A DNA stretch of 64,000 nucleotides from Sphaerosporella brunnea (GCA_008704415.1 VXIS01000014.1:186001-250000), one strand, 5' to 3'. Counted from the stretch's first letter, positions 20,517 through 33,615 are shown. Numbers and translations: made by a program. The notes: generated by a model from the sequence alone, not told the origin.

Positions 20517-20771
20517 AAATCTGAACCGACTATCACCGGCCTCGACATCGCCATGACTGAGATTGATGCTTCCTACCAATTATGGGCTCAGTCGGTGAAT
20601 TACAAGCAGACTATCAATGCTTGCGTCAAGCTCCCGAACTGTGTCGGCGCAACAGGGGTCAGCGACAAGGACAGCAGGGTGCCTGGCATCTTCACTGGTT
20701 ATGGGGCTCCGCTGCTCTTGGACGACGACTCCAGCATACTATGGAGCGCTGGAGGGAATGAAGAAGATTAA
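20517..20771 (+). pseudogene. GH10 endo-xylanase C-terminal fragment
   Basis: The frame reads GLDIAMTEIDASYQLW, then TINACVKLPNCVGATGVSDK and VPGIFTGYGAPLLLDDD. This matches the end of fungal GH10 xylanases: the strand with the nucleophile Glu (TELD in active enzymes, TEID here), the paired cysteines around NACVKLPNC, and the VPG-F-GYGA turn. Upstream is closed by a stop at 20514-20516, with no N-terminal barrel or signal peptide nearby. This is a relic of a secreted plant-cell-wall enzyme. Confidence 0.72.
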
Positions 20772-21841
20772 GCCGCACAATCACTAGGATAATACTCCCG
20801 GGGGGGGGCTTGCGTAAAGATTTGAAGGGCGTAGCTTGAGTCGTCATGGTTGATATTCTCTCGTTTACCGGTATATACTTGATTACCTGATACGTGATTT
20901 AACGCCCCTATACGTATGACTGAGGCAACGTTTGTAGAATACAGTCTGCCCACAGGCTGTAGAGAGAGCTGATGGTCTGTGACATACGTTATCCCTAACC
21001 CTGGACCTCTCGCCAGTCGCCATCAGCGGCTAGGCAACGGGGCGCAATCCAGAAGTCTCGCACTCGCAACTACTGATTGCGCGTTTCTCGGAATGTGGCT
21101 GACACGTAGTTACATCGTTATGTATCTAGAAGCAATTACATGTCAGAAAGTTCAACAGTCAAAAAGACACAGCCGTTGTCGCGTCAGATATGCGAGGCAG
21201 TGTGTTTCGGGGGATATGTGACCACCTGCATAAGCGCGGTGCATGATGAAATGAATGCATCTCCAAGACATCCATTCATGGCAGCTGCACCATCCCAGCC
21301 ACCGAATTCAGCGATCTCAATCAAACCGCCAGCTTCGACGACGGGAACGGCTCGACTCGCAACCTCTTACTTACATCCTATCATACCACCAACCACCCAT
21401 CACCGACAAACCTCCCCTCCCCAACCAATCACCACCCCGCAGGAACATCGTGATTACTCCCTGAACAGGAGGACGATTGCTTTGCTGTGATTTGGTCAAT
21501 CGGGCACTTTTCGTTTGAAAGAGAGAGTTCCCGTGTTTGCATTCAGATCAGTTCAGCTTCACTTGCCCTACCACACCCCAGCCGTCGACTTAACACCCCC
21601 TGCCTCCTCTTCCTTTTCGAATCGCGCTCCCTCCCACCCCTCCAAACCCTCGAGTTCCAGACGAGCGTAACTGAATCTCAACCCTCGAACGAGTGCTTGT
21701 TGAACATTGCATCGACCATCCAGAAATACAACCAACCACCACCCCCCTACAGATTTCGTACTCAGTCTTCTATATTATTCGCTCGATTGAATTGCACTCA
21801 TATAATCGCCTGCGGTCTCCCAAGGACCGCTATAAAGCACA
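20772..21841. other. Intergenic and leader of the C2-protein gene
   Basis: No coding sequence. CA/CT-rich leader from about 21540 to 21840, typical for fungal 5' leaders. Confidence 0.5.
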
Positions 21842-24688
21842 ATGGTTCGCGCTGGCATCAAAGAGGCCCATCCGGCCGGTATCTGGTCAGACATGAGCAG
21901 TGACGGGCCCGTAATCGGAACGCTGGTGGTGGTGTTGGACAGAGCGGTGGGTGCTTACCTCGACTCTATCCATCAATTGTTTGCTAACGCGAACGGTCGC
22001 TGCGCTCCAGAAAAACCTACCAAACAAAAAGAAGATCGGAAAACAGGATCCATATGCGGTTGCCAGGTTAGCAAAGGAAGCGAAGCGCACGGACACGGAT
22101 GTCAGAGGAGGCCAGGTGCCACGATGGTGAGCCTTGCGCGCTGCATAGCGAGCACCACGAATGCCCGCTAACTTCTTCTCAGGGACAAGGAGCTGCGGTT
22201 TCCGGTTCGCGACTCGCCGGACTACAAGACCATGAAGGTCAGCGTCTTCAACGACGACAAGAAAACAGACCTCATCGGCGAGTGCACCATTCGACTCGAT
22301 CGGATCTTGGTGCCTGGCGGAGGAACCGATGACGGCTGGAGGGGACTAAAGTGCAAGGACAAGTACGCCGGAGAGATACTGGTCGAACTCACGTTCTGGG
22401 ACTTGAGGCCGAAGGAGAAGACGAGGGATGAAGTGAAGAAAACCCGGAGGATAACCGCCTTTGAGGATAAGGAGGCAAACGTGCCTCGCCCAAGGGTCGG
22501 GGGCGCGAGGGAAATGGGACCGCGTGAGAAAGCAGGTACATCTAGAAGGCGGCCACTTCCCGCCAGTCCCGTCCTCAGAGAGCCTTCCAGCTCCGGAGAA
22601 GAGCGAGAACGCAGACACAAGGAGCGTAGCAGGGAAGAGCGGAGAACAAGGAAAAGCAGACATTCGCACCATCCCGATTCTCGGCCAAAATCATCGCACC
22701 ACCCTTCCCACGTGGATCTCCACCACGAGTATGCTCGTCAGCAATCGCAGCCGCCACAGCCACGGGAGCGTCGCCGTCGTGAGCACCGGCCGGATCCTAG
22801 CCAGAGGCACAGTATGATAGATATAAACCCGAGGCATAGCATGGTTATGGCTCCCCAAGGGTACGACCTTGGTGGGCGGCCAGAAATCTACGATCCAGGC
22901 GATTATGTCCCCGGACCCACCGGTCGACTCGATGATTACCAGGGCGATCCATACAGCGACCAACCTCCGCCACCACCTCCGCCCGCTCACAGATCTTTCC
23001 AAGGCGTTCCACCTCCCATGGATCCGTCCATGGCTGATGGGGTCGCTGATCTGCCACCGGAACTTGCTTTTCAAAAACAGCTGCGTCACTATCAGAGCGT
23101 TCCCGCTTTCCAACAACCTTCACTGAATCATCGGCACAGCTTTGATCCACGTGGACTTCAACATCTTCAACAATTCCATCAGCTTCAGCAATTTACGCCT
23201 ACGTATCCTGAAGCAAACTTCATCCATCAACCCTCGCCCCGCCACTCTCCCAATGTTGGTTACGATCCTGTTCCGTTTGAAGATGATATCCCGCCTCTCG
23301 CCCATGTGCCGACGCCTGAAAGCTCCAATCCTGGATCGCGTGACGGTCCGCCGCCCCCGCCCCCCCCTCATCGACAGCCCGTCAACATACCGAGCCCTGT
23401 CATGGACGAACCGAACTGGGACAACCATCGGCCGAAATCAGCCATGGAGGAATACGGACTTCCATCGTATGAGTCGCTGCAGCCCGCTGAGCCTAGAAGG
23501 CCGTCTTTCGACGTGGCTCAGAGGAGAAGCGGCATTCCGCTCCCTCCAAGCTTAATCCCCGGAATGCTACAAATTGAAGCACCTCCTGCGCCGCTGCAGC
23601 CGTTGCAGCAGCGCTCTCGCACCAATTATCACAGGCCCCAGGTTGAGGAGGTCCAGGACGTGCAGTTATATGGGTCAGGACCATCGACAGACGACCTTGG
23701 CAACGGCCCTCAAACTGTCAAGAAAAAGAACCACACACCCCTCCCTCCCATGGTCAAGCCAATGCCAATTCATGGCGAGAGAGATAGTGCAGTTCCTGCG
23801 GTCAATGCCGGACCTAGTGCCATCCGCAAGGCATCTGTCCTAAACCTGAGGCCTGAGCGCAAACCGGTACCGCAGTCTACACCCCCGGCGGATATCCCAG
23901 GGACTCTAGGCGGAATACCCTTTGGTCCTGACAGCTACGATGCTATCAATCCCAACCCGATAGCTTCCTTGGATGCGTTGACCAAGCACGCCCCACCGGA
24001 TCGAATGATCGTTCCAGGATCTAATAGGGTTTATGACCCCAGTGATGTCCTTGGCCCAGAAACATACGCCCCCGAGCCCGAGCAGAAGCGTCGAGCTCCT
24101 CGGCCACCCCCTCCGGTGCCAGTGGAGCATCGCAGGGAGAGGGTTGGACGGGGTAGCGTAAGCCCGGTGCCAGCCCCTCGAGGCCCAAGGCTATCACTGC
24201 CAGCACCGCAGGTGAAGCAAGTGTCTTTCGAATCTGCCCAGGCCAAGATCGAAAAGGCACGCAACAAGCTTTATAAGAGTGTGCGGGCATCCAAAAGTGT
24301 TCCCAAAGAGGGACAGAGGAGCTTGAAAGATCGCTACTCGATGAATGATGCTTTAGGAGGTATGGTTTTGTTCGATCCCCAGAGTGAGCGCGAACGGGTG
24401 CGTCAAATGGAGAGAGAGCGTATCGAAGGGGATTCCAAGGCCCTGGTACCCGCAAGGAGCAATGACAGTTACGGGTACAGCAGGCCAGGTCAGCCTAGAG
24501 GCAGTGGTATGGAGGTGGGCTACTATGGCCGTGGTAGTGGTGGCCCTCCACCCGTTCCCGCAAAGATTCCTTTACGCAGCCAACCCCCTGGCAACCCTAG
24601 AGAGGAGGTGGCGCTGAGCCAGGAGTTGAGTCTCATCAGCATAGGTGCTGGAGATGGCGGGCTAAGGACGCGGGAACGGCGTTACTGA
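21842..24688 (+). CDS. C2-domain ingression protein, Inn1/Fic1-like
   Basis: Likely acts at the division septum, coupling membrane ingression to the actomyosin ring and primary septum. Exons 21842-21946, 22011-22126 and 22183-24688 give 908 residues. The N-terminal C2 domain (about residues 25-140) reads VIGTLVVVLDRA | KNLPNKKKIGKQDPYAVARL | WDKELRFPV, ending GEILVELTFWDL. The remaining 770 residues are disordered, basic and proline-rich, with many poly-Pro tracts (PPPPPPPAHRSFQ, PPPPPPPHRQPV, RRAPRPPPPVPVEHR), the kind of sites bound by SH3 domains of F-BAR/Cyk3-type partners. C2 plus a proline-rich tail is the layout of yeast Inn1 and fission-yeast Fic1. The tail is much longer than in yeasts, as usual in filamentous fungi. 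The start is fixed by exon 1 joining in phase to the C2 strand. Confidence 0.85.
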
Positions 24689-25985
24689 AGTATAGGACAC
24701 TATTATGAGTGATGGGCTTGTGCGAATGAGCACAGAGCGTTATCTGGCTAGCTATATGAGATTATTGCGGCCAGTGTGTATCTTTTTGTTGGTGTTTTCC
24801 TTAAGTATGCCGTTTGGGTTGCGTCTTTTTGTGTACAACCATCGCTCATGGGCTACTTCTGGTGAGTAGACTACGCGTTCGTTCCGTTGGGGATAGGGAG
24901 CTGTTATGGGTATTCTTTGCTTGTTTTCTGTTTTTCATTACGGGTCGGGTTCATTGTTTTGGGCGAGGACATGTCAAGCGATCTGTATTTGTACGTACTT
25001 TATTAGCATACTATTGGCGACTTAAGTACATTTAGCTCACGCTAATTCAGTGACGGAGAAGAAGGTTGTGACTTCGAAGGGAAAGACATCATCACCGGTC
25101 ATAGGCACGCTGAAGTCTCCTTCTGTCCGACTTTACGTCGCCTCTGTTTTGGATCATTCTTGGCCATGAAGATCAACGCTCGCGTTCTCGCCAAATCCGC
25201 CATCGATGCAATCTAGGTATTCCATGCAAGGTCTACCACCAACCCATTGGTCACCCTAGAATCCCCACAGCTGTGATAGCTGATCAAGCATGACACGATC
25301 TCGCTCATACACAGGCCTCGTTCTCTACCGATCACCGCTTCTGACTCGGCGGCGGCTTCCCAGATGATCGGCTTCTCTGCATGGAAGCATTGGAAGGACT
25401 AGGAGCATAGAAGCAATCAATCCCGGGGGTTGGGGAGTGAGACGCTGATCACCGCCTAATATCAGATGGCCTTTTTTTCACCATCATCTACGACGCTGCC
25501 AACTGGGATTCCATTCGAATTCTTGCAATTGCCGATTGGGCGGTGTTGGGGGGTGCCAAGGGCCAGGCAAAGTGGCCCCCCAAGATAGAGCAGGTAGATT
25601 GCCTGTCCATATTTCTTTTGCTGTGTGTATCGGCTGGTCTCTCCGTGTTAGCAATCACGATCACCACCGCAGAGAGACATTACTTACATTTGTACCTGGA
25701 GACGAAATTGAGGTTGCCCACAAACGCTCCAGATGCCGAATGAACTGCCCGAAATTGCGCACCGGTACTAGTACCTTATACTCAATCCATATTCCATCGA
25801 CACCACCCTCCGAATCCTATCTCGAGGGCGGGTGCCAAGAACCCAGCAAGCCACCCAAAGTTCCCTTTCTCGGCGCATCGTGAACACATACATACCCACT
25901 GCTTCCCCCCGGCTGTCCGACATCTGCTCGACTTAACTACCATTACTGCTGCTCATCCGCCGACCCACCACAACCATCCCCCCTC

Positions 25986-26016
<31 letters not shown>

Positions 26017-26646
26017 ACTCAACCCTCATCATCGAGCCCTCCATAAAATAGACACCCGCCCGCCGATCGCCCGAAAACCACGATCCTCCGCATTGCGATC
26101 CAGCGATCCAGCAAGCCGCCGCAAGCTCTTTGCCCCGAGCATCGATCGCGAGAGTCGAGACGGACGGACGGCGACGGCGGCGGAGTAAGGGAACTTTACG
26201 CGACAGCCAGAGTCCGCGGGAACAGTATTCTACACCAACCACATGCGAAGAAGAATACTACGCTCAAACACAACGGCAAATTCTTTCCTGCCGTGGATGG
26301 AAAAGTGAAGGTTGCTCTGGGCTACACGCAGCTATACGCACTCCCTCCACAACCAGCACACTTATCCAACTCCCGTGACATCCATTCCCATCGCCCAGGG
26401 CTTCCGCGTCTACTGCATTCCTCCCACTTCTTTTGCGTGTTCGAATTCGTGTCAGTCGAAGGAGCTATTGACAATATCCCTACACAATCCATTATTGCAG
26501 CTTGGGAAAAACCGGCTACAGCCTTTTCTCCACGGCTCAGAGTTGCTTCTTCGCGTTCGAAGGCACGATACAACGACCTTGTTTGCGCCATATCTCGCCT
26601 CCAGTTCTAGGACCCCCGTACGTGCGAGCTTGCGTAGCTGCAACTC
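24689..26646. other. Intergenic and long leader of the RasGAP gene
   Basis: No gene supported. A run of 10 C followed by 19 A lies at 25989-26017. Overlapping open frames at 26290-26812 are low-complexity and are read as leader. Confidence 0.5.
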
Positions 26647-29600
26647 ATGCCTGGACGCCCGGACGCAGACGACCAGCCTCGATCGGCAGGGGCGATTGCA
26701 AATCCTCGGAGCTTCGCCGCTCGCGCCGGTTCGCATCCGAGCTTCACCAGAAGCAACACAGATCCAGCTGGCGAATCATTGTCCCCCCCAAACCGCTATC
26801 GAGAAGGCATGACTATCCGCGCAGTCACTCCGGAGCCAGAAACCGAGTTTGAAGGTGACCGAGACGATGCCTCGACTTTGGCGCACACTACAACGCCACC
26901 TAGGACTCCCTCGCGGTCCACGATACGGTCTTCTTCGGGGTGGAATCTGCTAGGGCGCTCGTCGCCGGAACCAACAGCTCCTGGTTCACCGGATAAAGCG
27001 AGGAGTGGTGCACTGAATATAGTCTCGATGACTGCTGCTCCGCAATTGGCGGATCTCACGATAAATAGGGCGAAAAGCCGGTCCCCGACCGAGACAACGC
27101 GGCATAACAGGGCGCGCACGGCATCTCCGGATGATCCAAGGTTCGATATGAGTTCACCAACCTACCTTTCACTTCACCACTGCGGTTCCTCGCAGGGAGT
27201 GCTTGAAAGTGGAACATTGCCGACGTCCGTGGGGTACCCATCTACACAAACTGTACAACTACAGAACACGGCTAGGCCACAGACGGGGAAATCCACCAGA
27301 CATCGGTTGTTGAGGCCATCTGCATCCATAAACACTCTACAGTCACACAGCACAAGAGCCTACGCCGACTCTCTTGCGCCAACCTCGCCGGTAAACACTA
27401 CTAGTTTGGATGTTGACACCCTAGTGCAATTTATGAAACGCTTGCGCGGAAAAATGGATGGGTATGTGGAATTTCGGGTTGGCGATAACAGGGTTTGGAC
27501 CAAAGGATACTGTCTAATCGATCACAATACTGGCTCGTTGCTGTACCAGCGCGATGAGAATTTTACTTCCTCACCGCCTGCCGTAATCATACCAGATCTC
27601 AGGGGTTGCACCGTAAAAGCATCTGCCGATGATAATGATGGTATTATCGAGTTTATAACGCACTCGTGGAAGATAGACATGAAGCTTCGACCGTTGAGCG
27701 TTCAACAATACGACCATTGGTTGGCTGCCCTCCTGTGTTGGTCTCCGGTGCGCCCCGCGGGAGCTCAGGGAAAGATGATCAAATCGCACATGCCGGTTTT
27801 GGCCAAAGAAAAGCGACCTTCAGACGCAAATGTTCAGAACCGAGGGGACGCCACGATAATAAAGGTTGGGAATATGCTGCTGTACAGACCCGGCGGGTTC
27901 ACTTCAGCGCCCGTAGCAAACACAAAGTCATCCAGCAAGGCAAAGCATCCAACGGGTGTAGCGTGGCAGAGCATTTCTGGTACCCTCTTTGAAAATGGCG
28001 AATTCCGTCTTCGTAGAGACATCGACTCTCAGTATCTGGCTGTCGTCCAGCTCAGTCAATTGAGTCGGTGCGCAGTTCAGCAGCTGGATCCCAGTATCTT
28101 GGACCAGGACTTCTGCATCGCTATATACCCGCAGTACACGCCTAGTCCTCTGAGCCCAATTCAATCTCGTCCTGTCTACCTGGGAATCGACACGCGGGCA
28201 TTGTTTGAGGTATGGTTTGTTCTTTTGAGAGCGTTTACCATGCCCGAGATATACGGACCGCCTCTCAGTGCACCGGTACCAGCGCCGCCGCCCTCAAGAT
28301 TGCCACCGATCAACGCTGCAACCCTTCAAGCCAGAGCTCTGGCCGATTCATATCGAATACAGCGCGGTCTTTACCTCCGGATAGTGGAAGCGAAGATCCA
28401 CATGGGACCAACCAGCGAGAGGGAGTCCGGTATGGATTGTTATGCCGAAGTCATCCTAGATGGAGAGGCCAGAGCGAAAACAATGGTCCGAACAAAGACG
28501 CACAATCCTTTTTGGCGAGAGGACTATGAGTTTCCCGACTTGCCGAGTGTTCTGACGGATGTCGCTGTTGTCCTGAAGCAACGTGATCCACGGTGGAAAG
28601 TTAAAGTGAATGGCCAGGCAGCGGCCGGTTCGGGTGGCTTCGGTGGAGGTCTCGGCGGTGTCAGCTTACCTGGGAACAACGATGTGGTCATTGGAAGGGT
28701 CGAAGTCAGGCTTGACGAGCTCACCGAGGGCAAGAACGAAATCGAGCGATGGTTTCCTCTGCTCAACACTCGGAAAGACGGCACCGATTATTCGGTTGGT
28801 GAGATGTACTTGAGAGCCGAGACCGAAGAGCTGATTGTGTTGATGGGGGCTGAATATGTTCATCTCTCAGAGGTATGTGTCCCCTTCACTGACAATCGGG
28901 TTCAGATTTGTCTGATCACTTTCTGGGCAGCTCCTCCACAAATTCGAAACAGGCCTCACATTACACATTGCCAGAGTCGTCACAGACCTAAGAAGATTGG
29001 CAGACATCCTTCTTCAGATCTTCCAGGTGACTAACACGGCTAGTGACTGGTTGATGGCGTTAGCAGAAAACGAGATTGACGGCATCCACAAGGCGTCCCC
29101 TCTCATCATGGAGGAAAAACCGCTATCGCCCACAGGCACAGAGCCACTCGCTCGACACAAGAGTGGTCTCATGGACGCAAATATTCTGTTTCGCGGCAAT
29201 TCTCTGCTCACGAAAGCCCTGGACACACACATGAAGCGGTTGGGACGCGAGTACTTGGCAGAAACCCTGGGCGAGCACCTTCAAAGGATAGCGGCTGAGG
29301 ATACATACTGCGAAGTGGATCCTATGCGGATAGACAGCCCGGAACATGTACAAAGGAATTGGAAAGTGCTGCTATCGGTCACGAGGACGATATGGCAGTC
29401 AATCTTCACGAGTGCGTCACGCTGCCCGCTAGAACTTCGGAAGATATTGCGGCACGTGCGGAGTTGTGTCGAGGATCGATATGGCGATTTGTTGAGGACG
29501 GTCAGCTACAGCAGTGTTTGCGGGTTCTTGTTCTTGAGGTTTTTTTGCCCAGCCATTTTGAATCCGAAACTTTTCGGACTCCTTAAAGGTACCTGTTTCT

Positions 29601-30419
29601 TCTTCCTTCTCCTCCTCGGCTGATGTTGAGTGTTGCTTCGCAGATCATCCGGGAGTTAGAGCCCAACGAACATTAACACTCATCGCCAAGTCACTGCAAG
29701 GCCTCGCCAACATGACCACCTTCGGCATCAAGGAGCCATGGATGTCGCCCATGAACGAGTTCCTAGCGGAGCACAAAGACGAGCTCAAAGACTTTGTAGA
29801 CTCTGTAACCAACATCCCGCCGGTGATCGACAAAGCAGTCAAAGTACTGCCACCAATTTACGTGACGCCGATCACGATCCTGAACCGTCTCTCGCAGGCA
29901 TCAAAGGAAGGCTTCCCCTCACTACCGTACCTAATCGACCAGCCCCGTGCCTTCGCGGCTTTAGTAGCCATGTGGCTCAAGCACTGCACGCCGACAGCTG
30001 CGCTCGACCCTGAAACGCGCGAGTTCGACACCGTCTGCCGCAACATCCGCCACCGCATGCAGGAGTGCGTCGAACGTGCCGAGAACGCCGAGCGCCCGGG
30101 CTCATCGCCAACCGACGAGCTCAAGTGGGAGGAGGTCGCAGAAAAGCTCACGGGCCAGCCCGGCCGCGGCGGCGTCTTCCGCCACAACGAGGGGATGATG
30201 GGAATGACCCGCGTCGCCCCATGCACCGTCGACGATGCCGTTGTCGGCAACCTCGGCTACAGCGTCAATGTTTGCGCCACCGGCAGCAGCAGCGGCGGCA
30301 GTATCAGCAGCGGCAGCTCGGGAAAGAGCTCGTCACGTGGCTTAGGCGGGATTTTGGGATTTGGAGGGAGCAGACGGAAGGAACGAGAGAGGGGGAAGGT
30401 CGAGGTCGGGGACGGTTAG
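26647..30419 (+). CDS. Ras-type GTPase-activating protein with PH and C2 domains (Bud2-like)
   Basis: Speeds GTP hydrolysis by a Ras/Rap-class GTPase. The PH-C2-RasGAP order is that of Bud2/RASA-type proteins, which control polarity. Exons 26647-28872, 28931-29588 and 29644-30419 give 1219 residues. A Ser/Thr-rich N-terminus leads to a PH-like domain (about 269-364, YVEFRVGDNRVWTKGYCLID), a second PH-like half (about 400-540), a C2 domain (about 575-708, GLYLRIVEAKIHMG, THNPFWREDYEF) and the RasGAP domain (about 745-1080). Key residues are present: the arginine finger in LFRGNSLLTKALD (about 829) and the FLR motif FLFLRFFCPAILNPKLFGLL (about 935-955), which is split from the next exon by an intron. 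The C-terminus is Gly/Ser-rich and basic. ATG 26647 is the first good start, but 26812 is possible. Confidence 0.9.
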
Positions 30420-31252
30420 CTTTGGCAACCTAATATCGTGTGTGTGTGTTTGGGGGTGTTGGCGTCCTTTTTTCCTTTTTGGATCCTTTCGTTTTTTTTT
30501 TTTCTTTTCTTTCGAGTGGGAGAGGGAAAAGAGGCGTTCTTGTATCGATGTTGAGCGTTTTTTTTTATTTTTTTTGTTTTTGTTTTCCAGGTTTGGAGGA
30601 GTTCTGTGTTTTTCTTTCTTTCTTTCTTTTTTGTTGTTCTACTGTTTTTACTTATATATAGCTTCTCCTTCTAACAATTGTTTTGATATCTGTATGGTTG
30701 GTGTGGCATCGGATTTTCATGTCTCATTAGCTTTTTCTTTCTTTTATTTCTCTTTGGGGGTGTTTTTATGGCCTAGCTAGGGTTGTTGATGTGTAGGATG
30801 GGATGATGATGGATGAATGGCAAGATGGAGAGAAATATACAGACCTCCAATCATCGATCAACACTCGTTCAAGTTCACGTCAATCCGAATGAATTTGTGT
30901 GATTTACTAGTAACCTAAAGCCAACATATTTTCACAACCAATCAATTATCTAAAGAAACATCGCCGTAGCCAGCCGTTTGTTGAAAAGACTACTCCGAAG
31001 CGCCGCGCCGAAAAAGAAATCAACAGAACAAAAAATACTTACCCAACAAGAAAAAAGAAAACAAAAAAAAAAGGTAAATTTTGAAACCTAACCGCGCCGC
31101 ATTACATAGGGTATGTGATATGCACGAATGAAAAGGAGAGGTATAACGAATGGAATCGTGGCTGATATAAGAGATCCCTGCCTCATCGCCGGATTGTTGA
31201 AGTACCGGAAGCGGACAACAGGAATGTTTAAACCAATGCCACTTCCCCCCTC
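30420..31252. other. 3' flanks of convergent genes
   Basis: T-rich then A-rich sequence between the convergent RasGAP and kinase genes. No coding signal. Confidence 0.5.
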
Positions 31253-32639
31253 CTACTCCTGCGCCCACCGTTGTTCACGTAGCGTGTTTTCCGAGTCTTT
31301 CCATGCATGATATTCACCCAATCTCACTAACGCGTATTGCGCATAATCGAAGTCGATCTGGGAAATCTGTGCCTGGATCAAAGCCCAAATACCCCTGTGC
31401 ATCAAATTGTCTATTAGTTGGTGTCCTGAATATATAACTCTAGGGCAGGATTTATTACCAGTAGAAGCCCGGCACGCCCCGGAACATGTCGACCTCATCC
31501 ATCAAGTGCTCTACTTCGGCCTCGCTGACTTCAACGCAGTCCTTGCGGTGGTCGTGGAAGCTCCGCAGGTAGACCCGGATGAACTCGCGCCTGGTGCTCC
31601 TGGTTGGGAGCTTCTCATAGTCGCACGCAAATCCGCCCCACTCGGCGAAATGGTTGGTAATGTCGAAAGCGCGTTCACACGGCGTAGCGTACTCGTAGTC
31701 GATCAAATGGACCTCACGCTCCTTTCCCTCCTGCGTGGGAAGGATGATAACATTTCCGTTCAGCAGATCGCAATGTCCGGTCACCAATCCCACGCCTCCA
31801 TCCTGTCCCTTGAGGCCGTATCCACCGGCATCGCGCTCCATCTCCAAGCTCAGCAGCTCGCGCTGCAGCCCCTCCTTTTGCGCCTTTTGGGCATCTTTCG
31901 ACGAGGGCAGTGCCGAGATCCACTTCTGCAACACACCCCAGAGGCTGTTTGCGGGCTGCTGTGGGTTGGAGGGACTGGGGCCCCTGCCGGCGGGACTGGT
32001 GGGAAGCACTGCGTGCCACTCGCCCAGTCGTTTGGCGACTGCGGTCCAAGTCTTCGGGTCGGCGAGGTCGTCGACAGAGCATACGCGGCCGGCAACGAAG
32101 CGGTAGAGAAGGCCATTTGTGAAGCGGGCTAGCAGAGGAGGGGCGAGACCGTGGTTCGACAGGAGGAGATGCGAGGTGCATTCGCCTGCTCCCGTGCATT
32201 AGCTACAGCACATATTGGATGTGGAATGTGAGGCGCAATGCAGCGTACGTTCACGGTCGATCAAAATGCCGGTGTCATTTCCGTAGGCGCGAAGGAGCAC
32301 TGAGTTCTCGTCTTCAAACTTCTTCGCCTCTTCACGAGTCAGGCCCGGTGGCGGATTGTGGACACATTTCAGCAGCTATGTTCACAGAGTCTCATCTTAG
32401 CACTGGACGTTTCGAAATGTGCTGGGGAGCACGGAAAGAAAGAGAGGAAGCGGTACGGTGTTCGTGATGCCATCCGTAAAGCGGATAAACTTAACACCTC
32501 TGCCACCCTTCGCAGGAGTCCATTCAGGAAACAGCGAGTAGACGAGGATTGAAGCTGAGGTCTGAGAGTTTGCCGGATTGTAAGACAAAGGGATATTTGG
32601 AAGATCCGCAATGGAGGTGGCAGAAATCGCCTGGGACAT
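31253..32639 (-). CDS. Ethanolamine/choline kinase
   Basis: Phosphorylates ethanolamine (or choline) in the first step of the Kennedy pathway of phospholipid synthesis. Minus-strand exons 32639-32457, 32375-32249, 32185-31459 and 31394-31253 join in phase to 392 residues. All junctions restore conserved text: DGITNT|LLKCVHN, LIDRER|ECTSHLLL and PGFYW|GIWALIQAQISQIDFD. Catalytic features are the Brenner motif TGHCDLLNGNVIIL and the choline-kinase motif HLIDYEYATPCERAFDITNH. FDYAQYALVRLGEY near the end is typical of the ethanolamine-kinase branch, which I favour. Substrate preference cannot be proven from sequence. The upstream promoter has a C16/A15 homopolymer switch in gene orientation. Confidence 0.92.
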
Positions 32640-33615
32640 GGTGAGCGAGAGACGGGGGGTTGGCTCGGGGAATGAATGAAAGCTGTACACAAAATGATGC
32701 ACGGCACGGACAGACAGGAAGATTTGCTGTTGGATTCTCGTCGAAGGTTCCTTTGAGGGAAAGAATTGGGGGGTGTGTAAGTATTTTTGGGGAGGAAGGG
32801 AGGATGGCCAAGAGAAAAGGGAGAGGAGAGAGGAGGATCGGGAGTAGGAGATTTTTTTTTTTTTTTGGGGGGGGGGGGGGGGTGGGGGTGTACAAAAGCC
32901 CGTACGCACGCTGAGAAATGAAATACTCTAGCGTATTGTATGGTTGTATGGAGGGTGAGTGGGGAGTGGGGGGGGGGTATGTGCTTGTATTGTGCTTCGG
33001 GAGCGGACTATCTTGATCTTCGTGGGGAGTCTCGTGCTCCAGTGGAATTGTTTGCACGCAGCTCTTCTTTGCTTGCTTGCTTTTTGGCCAGTTCGGGAAG
33101 GACAGCTTGGCAGCTCAACAATTATCTTGCGATGCATGTGACAGTGCGCTACACGAGAAGCTGCAGCTGCAGCGAACCACTTCCCGCCAATGGTCGTGTG
33201 CAGCGAAAATACGGTCACGGCGGTTTCGCCCCGATGCATATGGCTTTTGCCACAACGAGCCATCATCATCACATCAATCCGCGACAATCATCACTCGGCT
33301 GCGTGTTTCTCTCCTCCGTTCTCTGTCCGGTCTGGAAAACCTACCTACTTCCTAGACCAAACCCTAGAATCACCAACTCATTACGTACAGAGCAGCGGCT
33401 AGGAAGATAAAGCAGAGTGCACGTGCTCATCATCATCAACTTCCTCTCTGCATGCTGCAGGTACGTGAGAGCATGATGTGGGTATCCGTTGAATGCCTGG
33501 CTGTTATCTAATCGAACGCACGAACGCAACCACAACTGCCGCTCCCCCCCAACAACTCAATTGCAAAAAAAAAAAAAAAAAAAGAATTCTTTAATCATCA
33601 TCACCATCATCATCA
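32640..33615. other. Promoter of the kinase and 3' flank of the PhyH-family gene
   Basis: Contains T15 at 32852-32866 directly followed by G16 at 32867-32882 (plus strand), and CAT/ATC repeats near 33597-33620. No gene seen. Confidence 0.5.

Noticed and set aside
26290..26812. Open frames upstream of the RasGAP gene
   Set aside because: Low-complexity, mutually overlapping, and without domains. They look like leader sequence.
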